A DNA stretch of 64,000 nt from the NCBI GenBank assembly GCA_017528425.1, contig JAFXOV010000020.1, positions 1-64,000 of the forward strand, given 5' to 3'. The position numbers and the translations under genes are program-made. This DNA is from Elusimicrobiota bacterium. GTDB taxonomy: Bacteria; Elusimicrobiota; Endomicrobiia; Endomicrobiales; Endomicrobiaceae. The notes beneath the pieces are model-generated. The model worked only from the letters and a program-made list of their open reading frames with translations. It had not been told where the DNA came from and did no database searches. Below are positions 17,265-25,562 of this stretch, in pieces (position 1 is the first letter of the stretch; each line of letters opens with the position of its first letter).

Positions 17265-18587
17265 CTACAACAACTCTTTTTTTTCGGTTAAACTGTTAAT
17301 TCTTTCTCTCTTTTTTAAAAGTTCTGTTATTTTGTCGTCTATGATTACATCTGTTTTTTTTATCGGTTTTGCTAAGCTTATTCCGTCTAAATCTTTACAT
17401 CTGCTAAGTGCAACATAGAGTTGTCCCGGAGCAAAGGCTCCGTATCCTAAATCTATTAACACATTATCAAAAGTTTTACCCTGACTTTTGTGTATAGTTA
17501 CCGCCCAGGCAAGTTTCATGGGATACTGTGAAAAAGAACCGGCATGTTCTGTTTCTATGATGTTTAAATCTTTGTTCCACTTATATTTGAAAAGTTCCCA
17601 CTTGTACTGTTCTACAATTTCTGTCTTGCCGTTTTGCATTTTAACATATATTTTATATTTGTCGTCGGAAAAATCTTTTACGATATCTTCAATAACACCT
17701 ATGGAACCGTTAACCCATCTGTTTTTACTGTCGTTATTTAACATCATAACTTGTGCACCGACTTTCAGTTTAAGTTCATAGTTTACCGGGAAAGCAGAAA
17801 TATTTTCCACATCTTCGGTTTCTGCCGTAAAAGTGTACGGATCACAATGTATTTGACCTAAAAATTTGTTGTTATAAAATTCAGCGGATTTGTTTGTCGT
17901 CGTTAATAATACCGAAAGCTTTTTGTTCTCTAACTTTTTATTTACATTCTTGTTCAAAGAATTTATTGTGTCCGAATCTACATTGTTTGTTCTGATAGAG
18001 TTCAGTATATTTATAAATTTCTCGTCGGTTTGTCTGTAAACTTTTTGAAATTCTATTACATGACAAAAAACTTCGTTCATGCATTTAGCGCTGAAGAAAT
18101 ACGGACTGTCATAATAATTTGTAAACAAAAATTCTTCGTCTTTTGTAACTACCGGCGGAAGTTGCATTAAATCGCCTATAAAAAGCATCTGTACCCCGCC
18201 GAACGGTAGTTTCGGGATAGGACCGTTCAATCTTAAAAACTTATCTACACAATCTAAAAGATCTGCTCTTAACATTGAAACTTCGTCGATAATAATTGTA
18301 TCTATGTTTTTGTATATGGAATTTTTGCCGTACTTTCTTTTTGTAACTTTGTCTAATGTAATATCTGTTTTAAATTTAAAAAAAGAATGAATTGTTTCAC
18401 CGCCGGCATTTAACGCCGCAACTCCGGTAGGTGCCAATATCACAAACTTTTTTTTGAATTGCGAAACAAGATACTTTAGAAAAGTGGTTTTTCCGGTTCC
18501 GGCTTTTCCCGTAACAAAAACATTATCGTTTGTTTGCAACAATATTTTTAAAGCTACTTGAAACTCATCATTTATTTCCACTGCCAT
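17265..18587 (-). CDS. Pif1/RecD-like DNA helicase
   Basis: 440 residues. SF1B helicase motifs: Walker A VTGKAGTGKTTFLKYL near 25-40, motif Ia APTGVAALNAGGETIHSFF, Walker B IIIDEVSML near 97-104, motif III GDLMQLPPV, EFQKVYRQTDEKFI, and C-terminal motifs WAVTIHKSQGKTFDNVLIDLG and YVALSRCKDLDG. This is the short AAA_30/Pif1-type architecture (5'-3' helicase acting in recombination or fork processing), without extra domains. It lies between glmM and the parB region, with a spacer carrying DnaA boxes upstream of it. Confidence 0.9.
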   Translation of the reverse strand: MAVEINDEFQVALKILLQTNDNVFVTGKAGTGKTTFLKYLVSQFKKKFVILAPTGVAALNAGGETIHSFFKFKTDITLDKVTKRKYGKNSIYKNIDTIIIDEVSMLRADLLDCVDKFLRLNGPIPKLPFGGVQMLFIGDLMQLPPVVTKDEEFLFTNYYDSPYFFSAKCMNEVFCHVIEFQKVYRQTDEKFINILNSIRTNNVDSDTINSLNKNVNKKLENKKLSVLLTTTNKSAEFYNNKFLGQIHCDPYTFTAETEDVENISAFPVNYELKLKVGAQVMMLNNDSKNRWVNGSIGVIEDIVKDFSDDKYKIYVKMQNGKTEIVEQYKWELFKYKWNKDLNIIETEHAGSFSQYPMKLAWAVTIHKSQGKTFDNVLIDLGYGAFAPGQLYVALSRCKDLDGISLAKPIKKTDVIIDDKITELLKKRERINSLTEKKELL

Positions 18588-18633
18588 TTATATACCTAAA
18601 TAAATACATACTTTAATATTATACTTCCTATAC

Positions 18634-18779
18634 TTATCCACAAGTTAATAACAATTGTTGTTTTTTGTAATTTTTTTATTTGGTTTTATTATAATTTATT
18701 GATTTTTCAATGATTTTTATTAAAACTCAAAGTAAACTATATTATACAAACCATGCAAAAACTTACCTTATTATCCACA
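18634..18779. promoter_or_regulatory. Two consensus DnaA boxes flanking an AT-rich spacer
   Basis: TTATCCACA occurs perfectly at 18634-18642 and 18771-18779 in the same orientation. Between them is a very AT-rich stretch (18655-18730). The spacer lies between divergent-looking regulatory space of the helicase and the 3' end of parB. It may be an accessory DnaA-binding locus or a second origin element. The main origin candidate is around dnaA. Confidence 0.55.
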
Positions 18780-18789
18780 ATTGTGAATA

Positions 18790-19650
18790 CTATCTTTTTA
18801 AAACATTTGATATTCTTTCCAATTCTTCAAGGTTGCTGTAATTAAATATTATTTTACCTTTTTTCCCGTTTCCGGTAATGGCAATTTTTGTTCCGTATAC
18901 TCTTTGCAAATCATCAATTAAATTTACAATTTCAGCATCTTGTTGTTTTGTTACCACAAATCTTGTCACTTTACCCTTTGTTTGAGATACTTTATTTTCA
19001 ACATCTCTTACGGTTAAACCTTCGTTTAATATTTGGTTTACCAACTCTTGTACTTTGTTTTCATCGTTTATGCTTGCCAACATTCTGCCATGCCCGGCCG
19101 ATATTTTACCTTCTATTATCATATTTTGAACATTTTCCGGCAAATTTAATAATCTCATTGTGTTTGCTATTACCGATCTGTTCTTTTTTACTATAGATGA
19201 TATCTGTTCTTGTGTATATTTATATTCTTCCGAATACTTTTTATATGCTTTGGCTTCTTCTATCGGGTTTAAATCTTCTCTTTGTATATTTTCTATTAAA
19301 GCAAGATCCAATTTATCTTTATCCGAAGCTCCTTCCTGAATTATTGCTCTGATTTCCGTAAGACCGGCAAGTTTTGATGCTCTTAATCTTCTTTCTCCTG
19401 CTATAAGTTCATATTCTCCCGGAGCAACGGAACGAACTACAACTATAGGTTCGATTAATCCGTTTTGCTTTATAGATTCCGCAAGCTCTTGTAATTTTTC
19501 TTCATTAAAAATTGTTCTTGGCTGATGTCTGTTAGGTTTTATTTTGTCAATACTAATATTTTCTATTTTTTCCGCTGCATCATTATTTTGATTTGCTGTT
19601 AACGGTGACATTATTGCTTCTAGTCCTCTTCCTAATTTCATTTTAGACAT
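18790..19650 (-). CDS. parB: Chromosome-partitioning protein ParB
   Basis: 286 residues. The N-terminal ParB/Srx CTPase domain carries KPNRHQPR and the arginine patch IAGERRLRASKLAG (near 90-103). A helix-turn-helix region follows (YTQEQISSIVKKNRSVIANTMRLLNLP, about 150-177). The C-terminal dimerisation domain includes NLIDDLQRVYGTKIAI. It binds parS and spreads as a CTP-dependent clamp. AGGAG precedes the ATG. It is downstream of parA in a parA-parB operon, and six parS-like sites lie within the next 6 kb upstream. The short FNEEKLQELAESIKQNGLIEPIVV segment is canonical. Confidence 0.96.
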   Translation of the reverse strand: MSKMKLGRGLEAIMSPLTANQNNDAAEKIENISIDKIKPNRHQPRTIFNEEKLQELAESIKQNGLIEPIVVVRSVAPGEYELIAGERRLRASKLAGLTEIRAIIQEGASDKDKLDLALIENIQREDLNPIEEAKAYKKYSEEYKYTQEQISSIVKKNRSVIANTMRLLNLPENVQNMIIEGKISAGHGRMLASINDENKVQELVNQILNEGLTVRDVENKVSQTKGKVTRFVVTKQQDAEIVNLIDDLQRVYGTKIAITGNGKKGKIIFNYSNLEELERISNVLKR

Positions 19651-19696
19651 TTTATTCTCCTTTATTAATTTTATAGCTTAATTTTTATATATTATT

Positions 19697-20476
19697 TTAG
19701 TGTGCTACATTTGTAACAATATTTTGTCTTTTTAAAAATTCCGTAGCAAAATCCAAATAAGATTCCGTTCCCTTACAACTTTTATCGTATAATATTACAG
19801 GTTTTCCAAAACTCGGAGCTTCCATTAATTTTACTGTTCTCGGTATTTTTGTATCATAAACTTTATCTCCGAAAAATTTTACAACTTCATCCACGACTTG
19901 CTGAGAGAGTTTTGTTCTGCTGTCAAACATTGTGAAAAGAACACCTTCCAAATCTAAATGATATGTTTGCATTAAAGTAAAAATTGTTTTTGATAATTGA
20001 CCTAAACCTTGCAACTCAAAAAATCCACATTTCATAGGAATTATAACCGTATCTGCAGCAACCAAAGAGTTAATTGTGAGAAGACCAAGTGTAGGGGGAC
20101 AATCTATTATTATATATTTATATACTTTCTGAAATTTTTCCAAAGCCATTTTTAATCTTTTTTCCCTATTTTCCATGTTAACCAGCTCTATTTCCGCACC
20201 GCTTAAATCGATACTTGCGGGAGCAATGTCTAACCAATCCATTTCAGTGGTTTTGAGAATATCTTCCAAAGCAACTTCATCTATTAGCACATTGTATATA
20301 GTCTTTGTTATACCGGTTTGATCTATACCCAAACCGCTTGTAGTGTTACTTTGAGGATCCATATCTATTAACAAACACTCCTGCCCTAAATGAGCCAAAC
20401 TTGCTGCAAGATTAATTGCAGTCGTAGTTTTTCCTACCCCACCTTTTTGATTTGCAATGGCAATTACTTTACTCAT
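19697..20476 (-). CDS. parA: Chromosome-partitioning ATPase ParA (Soj)
   Basis: 259 residues. The deviant Walker [22 protein letters not shown] is at residues 7-27, followed by [27 protein letters not shown] and [15 protein letters not shown]. This is the full Soj/ParA length without a DNA-binding N-terminal extension. The start is the ATG at 20476 with GGAGAG upstream. An upstream in-frame TTG reading MFHVKQ is the parS-like site translated, not coding. ParA forms ATP-dependent gradients on the nucleoid that move ParB-parS complexes. Confidence 0.96.
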   Translation of the reverse strand: MSKVIAIANQKGGVGKTTTAINLAASLAHLGQECLLIDMDPQSNTTSGLGIDQTGITKTIYNVLIDEVALEDILKTTEMDWLDIAPASIDLSGAEIELVNMENREKRLKMALEKFQKVYKYIIIDCPPTLGLLTINSLVAADTVIIPMKCGFFELQGLGQLSKTIFTLMQTYHLDLEGVLFTMFDSRTKLSQQVVDEVVKFFGDKVYDTKIPRTVKLMEAPSFGKPVILYDKSCKGTESYLDFATEFLKRQNIVTNVAH

Positions 20477-20504
20477 ATTAAACTCTCCTAACTTAACTTC
20501 TAAT

Positions 20505-20520
20505 TGTTTCACATGAAACA
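20505..20520. promoter_or_regulatory. parS-like site 1
   Basis: TGTTTCACATGAAACA differs from the universal parS TGTTTCACGTGAAACA only at one central base. It is flanked by AAT/ATT that extend the dyad to 22 bp. It sits between parA and the first membrane-protein gene. The same 16-mer recurs at 21989, 22757, 23905 and 25563, and in reverse at 22984. Confidence 0.8.
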
Positions 20521-20532
20521 ATTATATATTTT

Positions 20533-21264
20533 TTATTTTATTATAGAATCATATATATTATTTGGATCAGAATTCGAATTATTATCTTTACTATTTACTT
20601 TATTATTTACAGTATCAGCACTATTTTTCTTTTTAATAAGAAAATTTACCCCCAAACTTAAGATAGAGCATATAATAGGAACGGGTAATAAATTAAAAAA
20701 AACAAATTCAGAAAATATTTGTAATGATGCCAGATTGGAATGTTGTGGCCTGGATGCGTAATATGCAATAATAATATACATAATCGGACACAATATTATA
20801 AGCATAGCCAACAATAAACCAAATTTTTCCAATAACCCCAAATTATTAAACCAAACTACAGTTTTATATATAAAAGATCCTCTTGTTATTTCATAAGGGA
20901 TAGTATTTCTAAGTGCATCATTAACTTCTTTTGAATACTTTGCCAACTCTTCCCTGGAAGAAGCTCTGAAAACAACCTTTCTTTTTTTTGGAAATATCAT
21001 TTCAAAACAATATTCTCTTTTAGTATAAGAAGCATGCGACCGCCCCAAAGATGCGCTCTCAATACTAAAAACACAAACTCTTTGCAAATTTTCATATCTG
21101 CGAATCCAATCGGTAAAGGGCAACAGAAAAAATTTTTTACTAATTGTTACTATAGGTTTTCCTTCAACGAAATTAAGTTTAAAATAAACCGGAAAAAATA
21201 AATGAATTAGCAACAATACAAATAACCCCAAACCTACAGATACTATTATAGATTCATACGTCAT
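20533..21264 (-). CDS. Paralogous membrane protein A (PH-like domain between TM helices)
   Basis: About 244 residues with an N-terminal TM helix (about 5-27), a soluble middle of about 115 residues (ITISKKFFLLPFTDWIRRYENL...), and two TM helices near 145-170 and 185-205. A polar tail ends in NNIYDSIIK. The middle resembles a bacterial PH-like fold as seen in membrane proteins that sense lipids or scaffold, but I cannot prove this. The two genes upstream encode paralogs with the same layout and the same C-terminal peptide. The second ATG (21264) is preferred because AGGATGG lies upstream of it; 21273 is possible. Function unknown. Confidence 0.65.
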   Translation of the reverse strand: MTYESIIVSVGLGLFVLLLIHLFFPVYFKLNFVEGKPIVTISKKFFLLPFTDWIRRYENLQRVCVFSIESASLGRSHASYTKREYCFEMIFPKKRKVVFRASSREELAKYSKEVNDALRNTIPYEITRGSFIYKTVVWFNNLGLLEKFGLLLAMLIILCPIMYIIIAYYASRPQHSNLASLQIFSEFVFFNLLPVPIICSILSLGVNFLIKKKNSADTVNNKVNSKDNNSNSDPNNIYDSIIK

Positions 21265-21274
21265 TTTTACCATC

Positions 21275-21970
21275 CTATTTTATTATAGAATCATATATTT
21301 TTTGAGCTTCGGAATTGATATCTCTGTTTTCTTCTTTTATATTCTTTTCTATATTATAATTCGGCAACGACATAACCTTTGCTTTATTTTTGGATTCCGA
21401 CAAACGATTTATCGTTAAACTTAAAATTATGGACACAATAATTATAGTTATTGACGATAAATATACATACATAAAATATTGAAATTCTATGTCTTGTGTA
21501 TAATTAAAACCGTCACTATACGCATGAGATATTATCAGTATCAGGGGAACTATTACCATTGCAAGAATTATGAATATTTTCCAGTTTCCACTGCATATAT
21601 CAAACGAGTATTCTTTGAGAGATATAATGGATTTATTAATATTGTCGCGATGTTTTGATAATTCTTTATCTTCTCTTTTGCCTCTTAAAAGGGTTATTGA
21701 TCTTTTTGAGAGCTCTAATACAAGATCGTAAACAAAGTATTTAGAGTATCTGCCTTGTTCCACCCTTCTTCTGACATATGCTCCTTTCATATTTTTATAT
21801 TTTCTTATTTTTATTGTAAAAGGAAAGAAAAAATATGTTGAATATAATAATGCCATGAGTTCATTGTCGATAATTTTCAACTCAAATTTCTTTGGAGATG
21901 CCGAATATATTGCAAGAAATCCCAGAAAACTTACAAGGGCACTTAATATCAATATATTTGTAAAATTCAT
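21275..21970 (-). CDS. Paralogous membrane protein B
   Basis: 231 residues with the same architecture as its two neighbours. There is one TM helix near 5-25, a basic soluble domain (TYFFFPFTIKIRKYKNMKGAY and LELSKRSITLLRGKREDKEL), and two TM helices near 120-140 and 155-180. A charged tail ends AQKIYDSIIK. GGAG precedes the ATG. FFFPF followed by a K/R-rich strand is shared by all three paralogs. The gene lies between parS-like sites and may be co-transcribed with protein A. No enzymatic motif is visible. Function unknown. Confidence 0.65.
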   Translation of the reverse strand: MNFTNILILSALVSFLGFLAIYSASPKKFELKIIDNELMALLYSTYFFFPFTIKIRKYKNMKGAYVRRRVEQGRYSKYFVYDLVLELSKRSITLLRGKREDKELSKHRDNINKSIISLKEYSFDICSGNWKIFIILAMVIVPLILIISHAYSDGFNYTQDIEFQYFMYVYLSSITIIIVSIILSLTINRLSESKNKAKVMSLPNYNIEKNIKEENRDINSEAQKIYDSIIK

Positions 21971-21988
21971 GCCTTCTCCATATTTGAT

Positions 21989-22004
21989 TGTTTCACATGA
22001 AACA
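21989..22004. promoter_or_regulatory. parS-like site 2
   Basis: TGTTTCACATGAAACA again, between paralogs B and C, followed by ATTATATATTG as at site 1 and site 3. Confidence 0.78.
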
Positions 22005-22020
22005 ATTATATATTGTATTC

Positions 22021-22740
22021 CTATTTTATTAAAGAATCATATATTTTTTGAGCAGCCAACCTTAAGTCGTTATTTTCTTTAACACTTTGCTCATACATAT
22101 AATCATTTATGTTATCAATTTTGTCGTCAATTTTAGCTTTCTTTGTATTATTTTTGTTTTTGTCTAAATAATTTAATATTATGCTTGATACGACAAATAT
22201 AAAAAATGCAACCGTTGCTATCATATACGACATGACTATTGTTTCCGCATATTCATCGTTAACCATTTTAATTTCCGGACCAACATTGGCAAACAACACA
22301 AAAAGAACAACAGCAAAAAAACAAACAACTATTCCCATGTTAAACGAAGAATTATTCATCGATATATACTCTTTAGAAGAGTTTATACTTTGAATAATAG
22401 TTTCACATTCACTCAACAATTCTTTTCTGTTTCCTTTTTTTAATAATATATTCTTTTCGGAGACATGCAAAACAAGTTCGTATATATTATGTTTCTTGGC
22501 ACTTACCATATCTCTATTTACAGATAATTCTACATTCTTTAATGTATGGTATTCAGTCACTTTTGTTCTAAAAGGGAAGAAAAAATAATTCGTATATATT
22601 TTTAGTGGAGCAGTATTGCCGGCACTATTAATTTCAATCCTTTTTGGAGGAGAAAAATATATTAAAAATAATTCTATAGCCGTAAAGAAACCGGTAAACA
22701 ACAACATAATTCCGAAAAATGATATAATTTCGAAATTCAA
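22021..22740 (-). CDS. Paralogous membrane protein C
   Basis: About 239 residues. An N-terminal TM helix is followed by the shared soluble part (IYTNYFFFPFRTKVTEYHTLKNVEL, then LVLHVSEKNILLKKGNRKELL). Two TM helices lie near 125-145 and 160-185, and a polar tail ends AAQKIYDSLIK. The start is taken as the TTG at 22740 because GGGAG lies 6 nt before it; a longer frame to 22773 translates the parS-like site and is unlikely. It is the first gene of the three-gene array and the third copy of the family. Function unknown. Confidence 0.62.
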   Translation of the reverse strand: MNFEIISFFGIMLLFTGFFTAIELFLIYFSPPKRIEINSAGNTAPLKIYTNYFFFPFRTKVTEYHTLKNVELSVNRDMVSAKKHNIYELVLHVSEKNILLKKGNRKELLSECETIIQSINSSKEYISMNNSSFNMGIVVCFFAVVLFVLFANVGPEIKMVNDEYAETIVMSYMIATVAFFIFVVSSIILNYLDKNKNNTKKAKIDDKIDNINDYMYEQSVKENNDLRLAAQKIYDSLIK

Positions 22741-22756
22741 TTTCTTCTCCCATAAT

Positions 22757-22772
22757 TGTTTCACATGAAACA
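22757..22772. promoter_or_regulatory. parS-like site 3
   Basis: TGTTTCACATGAAACA upstream of paralog C, in the same AATTG...CAATTATATATT context as sites 1 and 2. Confidence 0.78.
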
Positions 22773-22817
22773 ATTATATATTATTTAACAAAATTTATCA
22801 ATATATCTTTTAAAATC

Positions 22818-22962
22818 TAGCTAAACGGCTTTATCTTTAAAACTATAACTTCGTATTTGCCTTCTTTATGTACCAGTCGCTTTCGCTTTTTCTTATGTAC
22901 ACTACAGTCGGCAAATACTTTGTTATAATTTAAAATCTTAAAAGCCTTTGAAAGTAACGAAT
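22818..22962 (-). repeat. 145-bp palindromic repeat, copy 1
   Basis: The reverse complement of 22818-22962 matches 23983-24127 at nearly every base (I estimate over 90%). It contains long internal inverted arms around TTTGTATTTGCC/GGCAAATAC, and a core with GTACATAAG, AAAGCGAAAGCGAC and GTACATAAAG. This is the structure of a non-autonomous palindromic (MITE/REP-like) element. With copy 2 it brackets the radical-SAM gene at 23010-23885. Confidence 0.8.
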
Positions 22963-22983
22963 AATGAATTTATATTTTAGTTT

Positions 22984-22999
22984 TGTTTCATGTGAAACA
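22984..22999. promoter_or_regulatory. parS-like site 4 (reverse orientation)
   Basis: TGTTTCATGTGAAACA, the reverse complement of the other sites, lies 11 bp downstream of the 3' end of the radical-SAM gene. Confidence 0.75.
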
Positions 23000-23009
23000 A
23001 TTTATATAT

Positions 23010-23885
23010 TTAGAATAGTTCCGGTTGTACTTTGTCTGCGATTTCCTTACTTTCAAAAGTGTTTAAATATTGAAAAATATCATTATTATCGCACATTATA
23101 TTATGTTCTTTACAGGTTTTGTAGAATATATTCATTAAATATTTACTATTTAAACTGTTTAAGATGTAATTTGTTCCGTAAGTTTGTATATATTTTTCTT
23201 TTAGTCGGGGGAAATACTTATCCAGTTTACCATAGAAATACTCTCTGTTTCCCTCTCTCAAAGTTAATCCCATACCGAAACAAATTATTCCATGCACTTT
23301 TGCTTTTATGCAATAATCTAATATACCGGTCAGGTTCTCTTCTGTATCATTTATGAATGGCAGTATCGGTGTGAACCAAACAATTGTCGGAATATTATTT
23401 TGATTAAGTATTTTTAATGTTTCAAATCTTTCTTTGCTACTGCTTACATTCGGCTCTATTATTTTACAGAGTTTTTCATCGAAGGTAGTTAATGTCATTT
23501 GAATAACACATTTTGTTTTACTGTTTATTGCTTTTAAAATATCTAAATCTCTTAATATCGATGATGATTTTGTTATAAGTGTTACCCCGAAATCATATTT
23601 ATATATTAATTCCAGAGCTTTTCTTGTATTTTGTATTTCTTGTTCCAAGGGAATATAAGGATCTGTCATGGAACCCATACCAATCATACATTTTTTTCTC
23701 TTTCCTTTTAAAGCCTTTTCCAATAGTTCTATAGCATTTGATTTTATTTCTATATCTTCGAACGAATGTTGCATATTATAAACTTTACTTCTTGAATCAC
23801 AATATATACAACCATGGGAACAACCTCTATATAAATTCATCCCATTTTTAGCAGATAATATAGTTTTTGCCTTTACATAATGCAT
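23010..23885 (-). CDS. SplB-like radical SAM protein
   Basis: 291 residues. The [4Fe-4S]/SAM motif C-x3-C-x2-C is CSHGCIYC near residues 22-29, preceded by NLYRGC as in spore-photoproduct-lyase-related proteins (COG1533, the group often labelled DNA repair photolyase). GMGSMTDPYIPLE (about 69-81) and LITKSSSILRDLDIL (about 103-117) are also family features. True spore photoproduct lyase activity cannot be assumed; most members have no known substrate. AGGG precedes the ATG. The gene sits alone between two parS-like sites and two inverted 145-bp repeats, which suggests acquisition or rearrangement as a cassette. Confidence 0.85.
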   Translation of the reverse strand: MHYVKAKTILSAKNGMNLYRGCSHGCIYCDSRSKVYNMQHSFEDIEIKSNAIELLEKALKGKRKKCMIGMGSMTDPYIPLEQEIQNTRKALELIYKYDFGVTLITKSSSILRDLDILKAINSKTKCVIQMTLTTFDEKLCKIIEPNVSSSKERFETLKILNQNNIPTIVWFTPILPFINDTEENLTGILDYCIKAKVHGIICFGMGLTLREGNREYFYGKLDKYFPRLKEKYIQTYGTNYILNSLNSKYLMNIFYKTCKEHNIMCDNNDIFQYLNTFESKEIADKVQPELF

Positions 23886-23904
23886 AATTTACCCTAATTA
23901 TAAA

Positions 23905-23920
23905 TGTTTCACATGAAACA
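23905..23920. promoter_or_regulatory. parS-like site 5
   Basis: TGTTTCACATGAAACA, 20 bp upstream of the SplB-like gene start. It is followed 6 bp later by CAATTTATAATTTACAAT, a block that recurs inverted beside site 6. Confidence 0.78.
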
Positions 23921-23926
23921 GAACGA

Positions 23927-23944
23927 CAATTTATAATTTACAAT
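23927..23944 (+). repeat. 18-bp inverted repeat, left copy, adjacent to parS-like site
   Basis: CAATTTATAATTTACAAT matches the reverse complement of 25539-25556 exactly. Similarity continues into GTATAATTAACAAC on one side and into the parS-like site on the other, so the repeat unit is about 55 bp with a 6-bp deletion in one copy. Confidence 0.7.
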
Positions 23945-23982
23945 TTATAATGTATAATTAACAACTAAAACACAAATGCCCT

Positions 23983-24127
23983 ATTCGTTACTTTCAGAGG
24001 CTTTTAAGATTTTAAATTATAACAAAGTATTTGCCGACTGCGGCGTACATAAGGAAAAGCGAAAGCGACCAGTACATAAAGAAGGCAAATACAAAGTTAT
24101 AATTTAAAAGATAAAGCTGTTTAGCTA
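23983..24127 (+). repeat. 145-bp palindromic repeat, copy 2
   Basis: Inverted copy of 22818-22962. TAAATTATAACAAAGTATTT at 24013 and the matching right arm ending at 24107 make a long hairpin with a 4-nt mismatch block. The loop holds GTACATAAGGAAAAGCGAAA. No reading frame or transposase is inside. The rest of 24128-24199 is AT-rich without a recognisable feature. Confidence 0.8.
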
Positions 24128-24199
24128 AATATTTTATAAAAAATTACTCGATTGAGTTAGTTGCAATATTATAGCCAAAATATTAAAGTCGATATAATA

Positions 24200-25507
24200 C
24201 TATAATTTTTTATTTAATTCCTTGGCATATTCTTTCAACTTGATAAGTTTATCATAATCTTTATTTAATGTCATAAAATATGTATTATTTTGGGTGAGGG
24301 GATCTTGTTTCAGTTCGGGGGATAAAGTTTGCCAATCTTTAGTGTATGGAATAGGGCTATATTCGGATAATGATATTCTTGAGCCCCAATCATGAACATA
24401 TTTTATAGATTCTCTAATATTTTCTATATTTTGTCCGGGCATACCTATTAAAAGATATGTTATATATTCCCCTTGCCCATATCCGGCATTATTTAAATAT
24501 TTTATTGTTCGTTCATATTCGCTATTACTAACCTTATTGTTACTGTTTTTCTGTTCCTGACTGTTAGATGTTTCCAAGCTGAACCTCGGTTGTATAAACT
24601 TTGCATTAAACATCAATTCTGCAAGTTCTTCATCTAAAAAACGCGCATGTAAACCATTAGGCGTATGAAAATTAAACTTTTTATTATTTTTTTGTATTTC
24701 CTTTAGCAAAACTTTTATTAATTTATCAGAATTAAATATTAAAGCATCATCATAAAATGCTATGTTTTGAATATCTTCCCCTGCCAACTGATAAATTTCA
24801 TCCCTTATTGTTAAAGGGTTTTTTATTGTATAGGTATTGTTGTTTAATATATATTGCGCACAATAGTTACATTTAAACGGACAACCTATACTTGTTTTTA
24901 ATACTATATACTCTTTTTGCTTATAAAAAGAATAATCCGGGATAGGAAATCTTTCAAAATTTGAGTTTAATTCAATATTTATATTATATTTTTTAAATAT
25001 CGAACTAAAATTATCAAAAGAACCGATAACAACTTCATCTACGGTTTTTATTTTCTTTGCGTGTTCGTTACATAGTGTCGCATATATACCACTAAGTATA
25101 ACAGGAACATCGGGAAATATCTTTTTTAGTAAATTCGATGCTTCTATTACCCCCAAATACCAATAAGTCATTATTGAACCGACTATTATTATGTCCGGTT
25201 TTTCTGTATTTCTAAAAAACTCTTCTGCCACATCTGAAGGGATACCGTATCTGTGATACTTTCTTTTAATATTACTTATTACTGTCGGTTTTTCTATTTC
25301 TTGTTGTATATAATGACCACATCCATACTTGTTTGATTTTTGCTTTGGTATGTTTGGATATTTTCTATCCATATAATCAAATAACTGTACATTTATATTT
25401 TGTTGTTTCAATATTGAAGATAAATATAGTAGACCTAAGGGCTTCGCCCATAAATCGTAAGCGGCAAAATCATATATTGGGGGATTAACTAACAATATTT
25501 TAACCAT
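24200..25507 (-). CDS. B12-binding domain radical SAM protein
   Basis: 435 residues. The N-terminal part (about 1-140) has the cobalamin-binding Rossmann pattern of this class (VNPPIYDF, PLGLLYLSSILKQ and, further on, IIVGSIMTYWYLGVIEASNLLKK). The radical SAM core follows with SIGCPFKCNYCAQYIL (C-x3-C-x2-C near 210-217) and GQGEYITYLLIGMPGQNIENI near 340. Such proteins perform methylations or rearrangements of unreactive carbons, often in lipid, hopanoid, glycan or natural-product synthesis. The GT2 gene upstream on the same strand hints at a glycan or lipid role. No SD precedes the ATG. Confidence 0.87.
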   Translation of the reverse strand: MVKILLVNPPIYDFAAYDLWAKPLGLLYLSSILKQQNINVQLFDYMDRKYPNIPKQKSNKYGCGHYIQQEIEKPTVISNIKRKYHRYGIPSDVAEEFFRNTEKPDIIIVGSIMTYWYLGVIEASNLLKKIFPDVPVILSGIYATLCNEHAKKIKTVDEVVIGSFDNFSSIFKKYNINIELNSNFERFPIPDYSFYKQKEYIVLKTSIGCPFKCNYCAQYILNNNTYTIKNPLTIRDEIYQLAGEDIQNIAFYDDALIFNSDKLIKVLLKEIQKNNKKFNFHTPNGLHARFLDEELAELMFNAKFIQPRFSLETSNSQEQKNSNNKVSNSEYERTIKYLNNAGYGQGEYITYLLIGMPGQNIENIRESIKYVHDWGSRISLSEYSPIPYTKDWQTLSPELKQDPLTQNNTYFMTLNKDYDKLIKLKEYAKELNKKL

Positions 25508-25538
25508 TTTTGTTTTCTGATGTTGTTGTTAATTGTAC

Positions 25539-25556
25539 ATTGTAAATTATAAATTG
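25539..25556 (-). repeat. 18-bp inverted repeat, right copy, adjacent to parS-like site
   Basis: ATTGTAAATTATAAATTG is the reverse complement of 23927-23944. It lies 6 bp from parS-like site 6, mirroring the arrangement at site 5, so the pair frames the B12-radical-SAM gene and repeat copy 2. Confidence 0.7.
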
Positions 25557-25562
25557 CTGTTT

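Noticed and set aside
20477-20521. N-terminal extension MFHVKQ of ParA and of membrane protein C
   Set aside because: These residues are the translation of the parS-like site from a TTG; proper starts with SDs lie downstream.
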